Shown here piece after piece: positions 56,396-64,000 of a stretch of 64,000 nucleotides of DNA. Each line of letters starts with the position of its first letter. Position 1 is the first letter of the stretch. Below the pieces are notes generated by a model. The model was not told where the DNA came from. It made no database searches and worked only from the letters and a program-made list of their open reading frames with translations. Source of the stretch: JALORV01 sp963754065 (lineage in GTDB: Bacteria > Pseudomonadota > Gammaproteobacteria > Burkholderiales > Burkholderiaceae_F); the NCBI GenBank assembly GCA_963754065.1, contig CAVWFH010000003.1:1-64000 (forward strand), read 5' to 3'. The translations under genes and the position numbers were made by a program.

Positions 56396-56905
56396 ATGGC
56401 GCGCATCGCGCAAGGCGCACTGGTCGACGTCGGTCCGCTCGGTCTGCAGCCGCGTGCCCTGGTGTTCGAGCTCAATCCGAGTCGCGTCGTCCGGCGACTC
56501 GAGCCGGCGACGCGCGGCCGCCCGGTCGAACGTATCCATTTGCGGGTGCCGTTCGATGCGACCATTGCGCTGGAGCGACCGGACCTGAGTTCGGACGCCG
56601 TGCGGCATGGTGTGCGGCCTCAGCTCGCGGCATTGCAGCGAATGGCGGGACTGAGTTCACCGGTGCTGTTCGTCTGGGGCGACCGTACGGTGGCGGTCCG
56701 AATCGATGCGCTGGAAATCCGCGAGCACTTCTTCGATGCGAACCTCAATCCAATCCGGGCGACGGCGCGCATCGATCTGCGCGTGACTCGCGAGGCGCCC
56801 GGCTTCTTCACCCAGTGGCTGGCGCAGATCCAGCAGTCTGATAGCGAGCAAATCGACGATCTGGCCCGGCGCGCCCTCGTGCCGGCGCAATTCGACGAGC
56901 GCTAG
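56396..56905 (+). CDS. Contractile injection system tube/baseplate protein (Afp7/Pvc7 N-terminal-like)
   Basis: A 169-residue protein. FELNPSRVVRRLEP near the N-terminus, HLRVPFDATIAL, PVLFVWGDRTVAVRIDALEIREHFFDANLNPIRA and ARIDLRVT match the CIS tube-protein domain found at the start of Afp7/Pvc7. In full injection systems it links the tube to the baseplate hub. No LysM domain is present, which larger homologues carry. It begins 9 bases after the gp19-type gene, so the two are co-transcribed. No sheath, baseplate wedge, AAA+ ATPase or tail-terminator gene is in the window. Confidence 0.78.
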   Translation: MARIAQGALVDVGPLGLQPRALVFELNPSRVVRRLEPATRGRPVERIHLRVPFDATIALERPDLSSDAVRHGVRPQLAALQRMAGLSSPVLFVWGDRTVAVRIDALEIREHFFDANLNPIRATARIDLRVTREAPGFFTQWLAQIQQSDSEQIDDLARRALVPAQFDER

Positions 56906-57044
56906 GCGCGGCCGCGTGCCCTGCCAACCGACCGGAATGCCGCCATACGCGTGATCGGAGCGTGACCGGACTCGTCTTTACATCCTCAGCCGGCGGGGCT
57001 AAGGTCAACGCGCCAGAAAAGCCGCGCGGGCGGTGGAGGAAACG

Positions 57045-57482
57045 ATGTATCAACGCATACTGCTGGCTTACGACGGCTCCGAGTCCGGCCAGAAGGCACT
57101 GCTCGAAAGCCATGACATCGCACAATGGAGCAATGCCCAGTTGTTCCTCATCGCGGTCATGCCGAATCCGGCGGCATTCATTGCAGTCGACGGCGGCGTA
57201 TACGACGCCGGCCGCGATGAAATCGAACGCAAGAAGTACAACGCCATCCTCGAAGACGGGCTTCAGCGTCTGAAATCATCGGGACACGAAGTGCAGGGCG
57301 AGCTGCTGGTCGGTGACTCGGTCCACGAAATCACGACGTACGCGCGCAAGATCAACGCCGATTTGATCGTCGTCGGCCACAAGCATCTTGAGGGATGGGC
57401 TGCGCGCTGGTGGCGCGGGTCGACGTCCGGATCACTGATCGAAAACGCGCACTGCAACGTGCTGGTGGTGATCACCCACTGA
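57045..57482 (+). CDS. Universal stress protein (UspA family)
   Basis: A 145-residue UspA-domain protein beginning MYQRILLAYDGSESGQKALL. The nucleotide-binding segment is VVGHKHLEGWAARWWRGSTSGSLI; it deviates from the consensus GxxGxxG pattern but keeps GSxSGSL-like loops. GGAGG lies upstream of the ATG at 57045. It follows the injection-system pair by 139 bases and converges on a minus-strand gene. Confidence 0.9.
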   Translation: MYQRILLAYDGSESGQKALLESHDIAQWSNAQLFLIAVMPNPAAFIAVDGGVYDAGRDEIERKKYNAILEDGLQRLKSSGHEVQGELLVGDSVHEITTYARKINADLIVVGHKHLEGWAARWWRGSTSGSLIENAHCNVLVVITH

Positions 57483-57502
57483 GCGCCGCGGCTGCGGCGC
57501 AC

Positions 57503-58915
57503 TCAACGCAGCGGCCGTGACTCGAAGCGTGCCAGCACGGCACCAGCGGCATCCATCAGCTCGAGGTGGATGCCGGTGATGCGCCAGCTCCGCACCCGTG
57601 CGAGCGCTTCCAGGAATGCCTTTTCGGTTTCCATTCCTTCGACGCACGCCATCATCGTGCCGGCCAGGGTGCCGAAGATGAGTTCACTGCCTTTCAACGT
57701 GTAGCTGCCCGACAGGCGATTGCAGCCGGTGGAGCCGGCGACGCGCGCGTTTTCCGTATGCAGAACCAGGCTGGCCTCACGCGATCGAGGCTGCTCGGTG
57801 GCCACGACCGGCATTCCGTTCAGTGCCGTCAGTACCCAAGCCACGTCCAGCAGGCCGGCCGTCGCCCCAAGCGGACCGCAGGTTTCGCCGGGCCACGCAC
57901 CGATAAAGCGATGGACGACCAGTGTCGGCTGCACACCCTTGCCTTCCATGCGGGGCAGGAGCTTTACTTCGCCGTCGACGCTGACGAGCAAGGGTTGTCC
58001 AGGCTCCTTCCGCAGTTTCAGGTACTCGCGCTCGAGCGTCGCACTCTGACCCTGCGGAGCGACGGGCCAGCGCTGGCCTGTCAGGCATTCGGAAAAACTG
58101 CCTGCATCAGCCAGGTACCGGACCATCCCGCGCATCGCCAGTCGCGCTTCGATCGGCTCGAATCGCGGAGTGCGCACGAGCGCGTAGTTCAATGTCGACT
58201 CGATGTCGCGGCCGTCCAGCGCAAGCTTGCGCAACGTCCTCGGGTCGACCACGCGGAACAGCTCGGGCGCTTCGCGGCCGCCTTTGAGCGTCAGCGTGCG
58301 GCCATCGGCCGATACCATCCACGCGCCGATGTCGTAGTGACTGCCGTCCTTGCGGCCGACGTACTCGGTGCCGAGGAAGTAAGACTGGTCCGCGAACAGG
58401 TTGAGGCGGTAACGCAGCGCCTCGCAATCCGCGCAGGGCAGGTCCCCGGTGAAACTGGCTGGCAGCGGGCCGAATGACCGAGCACCGGGCGGGCCTTTCG
58501 GACCGCCAGCGATGAAGGGCCGGGGACCTCCGGCAGCCCGCAACACGACAGCCACTTCGCGGCCGTTGCCCTGCGTCAGCACCGGGTAGGCGCGGTCGGT
58601 CGTCAACAACAGCTTGCCTTCGACAGAGATCGTTGCGCGCACCGAATAGCGACGGTGATCTTCGATACGCTTCGGATCGATGTCGATGGCGAAGTCGATC
58701 GGCGGAGGGCCCGGGTTGTCGATGCGTACCGAGCCGATGACCGCTGCCGCCGCGTCGGCCCGCGACACGTCCTGAACGCTCGCCTCGAACACGGCCGTCG
58801 GCGGCAACGCGATGCGCTGCACGAAGGTCGCGGTGCCCTTGATCGTTTCGGCACAGGCTGTGCCGATCGAAAACATCGTCAGCGGGAAAACGATGCAGAT
58901 CAGTCGCAGGAACAT
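57503..58915 (-). CDS. YbaY-NlpE-META (HslJ) multidomain envelope protein
   Basis: A 470-residue exported protein with an N-terminal signal (LICIVFPLTMFSIGTACA). Residues ~25-127 form a YbaY-type beta-barrel domain (GTATFVQRIALPPTAVFEA). Residues ~150-255 match the NlpE N-terminal domain with the CADC motif (LPCADCEALRYRLNLF, Cys161/Cys164) and LGTEYVGRKDG. The last ~110 residues are a META/HslJ domain (ARVAGSTGCNRLSGSYTL, LAGTMMACVEGMETEKAFLEAL). All three domains occur singly in lipoproteins linked to outer-membrane stress and copper sensing (NlpE). Here they are fused. The start is the ATG at 58915. Confidence 0.82.
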   Translation of the reverse strand: MFLRLICIVFPLTMFSIGTACAETIKGTATFVQRIALPPTAVFEASVQDVSRADAAAAVIGSVRIDNPGPPPIDFAIDIDPKRIEDHRRYSVRATISVEGKLLLTTDRAYPVLTQGNGREVAVVLRAAGGPRPFIAGGPKGPPGARSFGPLPASFTGDLPCADCEALRYRLNLFADQSYFLGTEYVGRKDGSHYDIGAWMVSADGRTLTLKGGREAPELFRVVDPRTLRKLALDGRDIESTLNYALVRTPRFEPIEARLAMRGMVRYLADAGSFSECLTGQRWPVAPQGQSATLEREYLKLRKEPGQPLLVSVDGEVKLLPRMEGKGVQPTLVVHRFIGAWPGETCGPLGATAGLLDVAWVLTALNGMPVVATEQPRSREASLVLHTENARVAGSTGCNRLSGSYTLKGSELIFGTLAGTMMACVEGMETEKAFLEALARVRSWRITGIHLELMDAAGAVLARFESRPLR

Positions 58916-59032
58916 GCAAGCACCCGGTCGCCAAGGCACGCGGGGTGAGCGCGCCGCAGGTCGATTCTGCCTGCATCCTCAAGAAGCGACTTCGTTGCCG
59001 CTGTTCCCTGAAGCGTCGGCCGTCGCGACGGC

Positions 59033-59065
59033 GGCAAAAAGAGGCCCGCCGAACATGGGCGGGCC
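59033..59065 (-). terminator. Rho-independent terminator after the CHRD gene
   Basis: Arms GGCCCGCC (59043-59050) and GGCGGGCC (59058-59065) on the plus strand, with AAAAAG just before them. On the minus strand this becomes a GC-rich hairpin followed by CTCTTTTT. It lies just past the CHRD gene stop at 59083. Confidence 0.8.
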
Positions 59066-59082
59066 GTGCAGGCGCAGGACGC

Positions 59083-59667
59083 TCAGCGCGCCGCCGAGCG
59101 CCGCCGCAGCACGCCGAGGCCGGCCAGCGCGATGCCGAACAGTGCCAGCGACGCAGGTTCCGGCACCTGGATCAATGTCCCGCGGATCTCGCCGCCTGGG
59201 GCAAACGTGGAGTGGATGTTCAGGTAGCTGCGGCCGCCGAGCATGCCCGCCACCAGCGCCGCGAACGCGCTTTGGACTGTCCCACCGTTGTTGGTGATGA
59301 AGGTTGGGTTGTAGGACGAAGCCAAATCCATATCGAACGTGTTCTGGTACGTGCCGCTGGATACACCGAGCGGAAAGCCACTAAAGCTGGGAACCTGCGT
59401 GGCCACCGGCGAGGTCGGCGTCGTGTTGCAGCAGTGGATGTGCGAGGCGGTGGTAAGGCCGAGCAGATTGGCAAAGACCACATCGAGCGTCATGGTGAGG
59501 GCGACCGTATCGACATCGATCTTCGCGCTGCCAAAGCCCGGACTCACCACCGGCGGGGCCTCATTCGCACCCAGCAGGTCAACCTCGAAGTGATAAAGGG
59601 CGGCCTGGACCGTGCTCGCCGAGAGCAGAGACAGCGCAGCAAACAGGGTCAGCATCGTTCGCTTCAT
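59083..59667 (-). CDS. CHRD domain PEP-CTERM protein
   Basis: A 194-residue secreted protein. It has a signal peptide (LTLFAALSLLSASTVQA), then one CHRD domain (LYHFEVDLLGANEAPPVVSPG; ASHIHCCN; LNIHSTFAPGGEIRGTL), named after chordin-like repeats. The C-terminal PEP-CTERM tag is VPEPASLALFGIALAGLGVL followed by RRR. Its function is unknown; cell-surface display is likely. GGAGGTG precedes the ATG at 59667. The frame stays open far upstream but the signal peptide fixes the start here. Confidence 0.9.
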   Translation of the reverse strand: MKRTMLTLFAALSLLSASTVQAALYHFEVDLLGANEAPPVVSPGFGSAKIDVDTVALTMTLDVVFANLLGLTTASHIHCCNTTPTSPVATQVPSFSGFPLGVSSGTYQNTFDMDLASSYNPTFITNNGGTVQSAFAALVAGMLGGRSYLNIHSTFAPGGEIRGTLIQVPEPASLALFGIALAGLGVLRRRSAAR

Positions 59668-59958
59668 GGGGCACCTCCGCGGGTTATTGATTGCCACCAG
59701 GATTGGCGAGGGAACTGGCAAGCAAGCAATGCACCACGACCGAAAATCAACGGACTGCGCGCGGCGCGTCGCGCGGATGTCAAGCCGGTCGACAGTGTCA
59801 CGTGCCCGCGCCGGGTAGTCAGCCGGGACGCCGGCACGGCGTGCAATGCACCGCGCCGCCGTGCACGTTCCTAACACTGGCAGAAGGCGTCGAGGCGGGC
59901 TGTCGGCCACCTGTGCCACACGGCTATGCTCGCCATCGCCTCCCTGACCTGAGATGTT

Positions 59959-60636
59959 ATGGATAAAACCGCACTGATTGTCGGCGCTGGCGGCGGTGTC
60001 AGCGCGTCGTTCGCGCGCGTGCTGGCCGGCCACGGCTATCGCATCGTGCTGGCGTCGCGCAGCGCGGCCGACCGCACGCCCGAACTGGACAACGCACTGC
60101 GCATTGCCTGCGATGCAACCGACGCGCACGACGTTGCGCGCTTGTTTCAGCGAGTCGATGACGAGATGCCGCCGCTCGGGGTCGTGCTCTACAACCCGAG
60201 CTTCCGCACGCGTGGTCCGCTGATCGATCTGGTCGCCGCCGACGTGCAACGTTCGCTGCAGGTGACAGCCTTCGGCGCGTTCCTGGTGGCGCAGCAGGCC
60301 GCGCGGCGCATGCTGGCGCAGGGCGCCGGCTCGCTGCTCTTTACGGGCGCATCGGCCAGCGTCAAAGGTTATGCGCAGTCGGCGCCGTTTGCGATGGGCA
60401 AGTTCGCACTGCGCGGACTGGTGCAGAGCATGGCACGCGAGCTGGCGCCGCAGAACATCCACGTGGCGCACGTCGTCATCGACGGCGCGGTACGCGGCAG
60501 CGGCTATCCCGAGTCCACCCCTGACAGCCAGCTCGATCCGGACGCGATAGCGCAGAGCATGTGGCACCTTGTCCAGCAGCCACGCACCGCGTGGAGCTGG
60601 GAGATCGAAGTGCGGCCCTGGATGGAGAAATTCTGA
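59959..60636 (+). CDS. SDR-family protein with Phe in place of catalytic Tyr
   Basis: A 225-residue short-chain dehydrogenase/reductase-fold protein. The NAD(P)-binding motif is GAGGGVSASFARVLA. The Ser of the active site lies in LLFTGASASVKG. The YxxxK motif reads FAMGK (in SAPFAMGKFALRGL), that is Phe-x-x-x-Lys: the catalytic Tyr is replaced by Phe. It may use another residue or serve as a binding protein. ATG at 59959, with only a weak ribosome site. Confidence 0.85.
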   Translation: MDKTALIVGAGGGVSASFARVLAGHGYRIVLASRSAADRTPELDNALRIACDATDAHDVARLFQRVDDEMPPLGVVLYNPSFRTRGPLIDLVAADVQRSLQVTAFGAFLVAQQAARRMLAQGAGSLLFTGASASVKGYAQSAPFAMGKFALRGLVQSMARELAPQNIHVAHVVIDGAVRGSGYPESTPDSQLDPDAIAQSMWHLVQQPRTAWSWEIEVRPWMEKF

Positions 60637-60659
60637 GAGTGCCGCGCCGTGCGGCTGGA

Positions 60660-62477
<1,818 letters not shown>

Positions 62478-62545
62478 TGGCGCAGCGTAGCAGCGCAGCC
62501 GGTCGGTTATCGTGTCGGACCCCACCCGCACAGGTCGTCGTCTCA

Positions 62546-63307
62546 ATGGATCCCATCCTGATTGCCGCTGTCGTACTTGCATTCACTTTCGGTGGTGCGC
62601 TGTTCGGCCTCTGGATACGCACGAAGCTGCCTGAGCATCACTTAATCGACGCGACCAAGGACACCGTGAAGCTCGGCATCGGCATGGTGGCCACGATGAC
62701 GGCTCTCGTGCTGGGCCTGGTGACCGCCTCAGCCAAGAACTCATTCGATTCCGTGGACTCCGCGGTCAAGCACACCGCGATCGATCTGCTCACGCTCGAC
62801 CGGTTGCTGGCGCGCTACGGTCCGGAGGCAGCGCCGACGCGCGCCGCGTTGAAGAAGGCAGTCGGCGGCAAGATCGAGCAACTGTGGCCAAAGGATGAAT
62901 CGAAGTCGCCGCACGTCGATCCCGCTCCGTCAGGGGTGGCGCTCGAGAACCTGGTCGAAAGCATGCGCACGCTGACGCCCCAAAATGATGCCCAGCGCCG
63001 ACTTCAATCGCGAGCGCTGGATCTCGGCGAGAGCCTGCTGACCACGCGCTGGCTGGCAGTGGCGGACCAGACCACGTCGATCCCCTTTGCGTTTCTCGTG
63101 ATCCTGCTGTTCTGGCTGCTGATCATCTTCGCGAGCTTCGGATTGTTCGCCCCGCGCAACGGTACGGTGGTGGTCGTGTTGTTCGTCTGCGCCGTTTCGG
63201 TGGCGGGGGCCGTGTTCCTCGTACTGGAGATGGACCGGCCGCTCGAAGGTCTCATCAAGGTCTCGCCGGATCCCCTGCGCTTCGCGCATGAACGGATGAA
63301 TACGTAA
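62546..63307 (+). CDS. DUF4239 membrane protein (bestrophin-like)
   Basis: A 253-residue inner-membrane protein. It has one N-terminal helix (PILIAAVVLAFTFGGALFGL), a second (MVATMTALVLGLVTASAK) and a pair of C-terminal helices (FAFLVILLFWLLIIFASFGLFAP; VVVLFVCAVSVAGAVFLVLEM). VLGLVTASAKNSFD and SPDPLRFA are typical of DUF4239. Its function is not established. It diverges from the helicase gene across 68 bases. Confidence 0.82.
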   Translation: MDPILIAAVVLAFTFGGALFGLWIRTKLPEHHLIDATKDTVKLGIGMVATMTALVLGLVTASAKNSFDSVDSAVKHTAIDLLTLDRLLARYGPEAAPTRAALKKAVGGKIEQLWPKDESKSPHVDPAPSGVALENLVESMRTLTPQNDAQRRLQSRALDLGESLLTTRWLAVADQTTSIPFAFLVILLFWLLIIFASFGLFAPRNGTVVVVLFVCAVSVAGAVFLVLEMDRPLEGLIKVSPDPLRFAHERMNT

Positions 63308-63467
63308 CCGGCCGCCTGTATCGGTCCCAGGCCCGACATGCTGCCCCAACGCAAGGTCTCCTCACTCCCGCCCGCTTCGCGAAACCGCCAATGACTTTCA
63401 TCAGCAATGCCTCAGCGGACGGTTGCTAGGCTCCTGCGCGTCCGACTCCCGACCCGACGAGCACTCC

Positions 63468-64000
63468 GTGGCCAATACCTTGCTGCTGTACTCCACCAAC
63501 TACGGCCTGTCGAAGAAGATCTGCGAGCGACTGCAGGCGAGCCTGCACCAGAAGGGCGAGCGCGCTGAGGTCGCACCGCTGGTGGGCCATACCGTCGACC
63601 CGGCATCGTTCGATGCGATCGTCATCGGTGCGAGCATCCGTCACGGCAAGCACAGTCCTGCGGTGCTGGAGTTCATCCGTGCCCACCGCTCACTGCTGGA
63701 ATCGAAGCCGAGCGCGCTCTTTCTCGGTCAACCTGGTGGCGCGCAAACCGCTGAAGAACACGCCGCAGACCAACCCCTACCTGAAGCGGCTGGTCGCGCA
63801 ATCGCCGTGGAAGCCGAAGCTCACCGGCGTCTTCGCCGGCGAGCTCGACTACTCGCGCTACGGGCCGATCGACAAGCACATGATGCGGCTCGTCATGTGG
63901 ATCAACAAGGGGCCGACCGACTTCGCGACCAAGGTGCAGTTCACCAACTGGGACGAGGTCGAGCGCTTCGCCGGTCAGGTCGCGCAACTGGTCGCAGCCC
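63468..64000 (+). CDS. hemG: HemG-like protoporphyrinogen oxidase (flavodoxin fold), frameshifted and cut by window end
   Basis: Starts with GTG at 63468. The FMN-binding flavodoxin loop is LLLYSTNYGLSKKI and the next segment FDAIVIGASIRHGKHSPAVLEFI matches E. coli HemG. At 63720-63722 there is a TTT run. With one T removed the frame continues FSVNLVARKPLKNTPQTNPY, then FAGELDYSRYGPIDKHMMRLVMW and TNWDEVERFA, all HemG hallmarks (about 177 residues in view; family length about 180). HemG oxidises protoporphyrinogen IX using quinone in haem synthesis. An extra T from sequencing is likely. The 3' end is probably just past the window. Confidence 0.82.
   Translation, partial: MANTLLLYSTNYGLSKKICERLQASLHQKGERAEVAPLVGHTVDPASFDAIVIGASIRHGKHSPAVLEFIRAHRSLLESKPSALFLGQPGGAQTAEEHAADQPLPEAAGRAIAVEAEAHRRLRRRARLLALRADRQAHDAARHVDQQGADRLRDQGAVHQLGRGRALRRSGRATGRS

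Overview
The window is about 64 kb of GC-rich, gene-dense bacterial chromosome with short intergenic gaps. The mix of genes points to a Gram-negative betaproteobacterium, most likely Burkholderiales: a Bug-type solute receptor, two PEP-CTERM proteins, a two-domain MnmC, EttA, RhlE, a CueR regulator, a DUF1501 protein and several small basic proteins typical of that group. This placement is inference. I saw no rRNA, tRNA, CRISPR array, integrase, transposase or insertion sequence.

Layout. 0-4 kb: a PEP-CTERM secreted protein converges on a badly frameshifted cyclase/NB-ARC ATPase/TPR regulator. 4-9.6 kb: universal stress proteins, a TerB/DUF697 membrane protein, tcdA, two tandem hemerythrins and a Rieske oxygenase. 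9.7-15.2 kb: a Ca2+-type P-type ATPase diverges from an envelope-stress module (Spy/CpxP-like protein, CpxR-like regulator, CpxA-like kinase) preceded by an exact CpxR box. 15.2-25.3 kb: a YpfJ-like metallopeptidase, small envelope proteins, a sugar-epimerase relative, a kinase plus methyltransferase pair, a large IPT/TIG metzincin lipoprotein, rhlE and a GDT1-type Mn/Ca exporter. 25.4-29.2 kb: an LtaS/OpgB-like sulfatase-fold enzyme and ettA. 29.2-32.9 kb: a copper region (CueR, His-rich DUF4396 membrane protein with a CueR operator, cupredoxin, subtilase). 32.9-40.5 kb: mnmC, an EF-G2-type GTPase, VOC protein, HPF/RaiA, rsgA and a cold-shock protein. 40.7-49.4 kb: AEC transporter, NTF2-like protein, patatin, FAD protein, transglutaminase-like protein, MFS transporter and an unrecognised HEWGH protein. 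49.7-53.6 kb: a PKD/di-heme lipoprotein next to a Tat-type DUF1501 protein. 53.7-59.7 kb: envelope proteins, a Bug receptor, and an isolated two-gene piece of a contractile injection system (gp19-type tube plus Afp7-type tube protein). 59.9-64 kb: SDR, DeaD-type helicase, DUF4239 protein and a hemG-like flavodoxin cut by the window end.

Two themes stand out. First, metal and envelope stress: CueR and CpxR operators can be read directly in the DNA beside plausible targets. Second, at least five otherwise well-conserved reading frames are broken by one apparent single-base indel each, often at a homopolymer run. This suggests residual sequencing error, so frameshifted genes should be rechecked before being called dead. 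The 3' half of the cyclase/TPR gene, with about nine shifts, is the exception and may be a true pseudogene or a mis-assembled repeat.

The most novel-looking items are the orphan contractile-injection tube pair at 55.7-56.9 kb, the CueR-controlled His-rich DUF4396 gene, and the di-heme PKD lipoprotein/DUF1501 pair.
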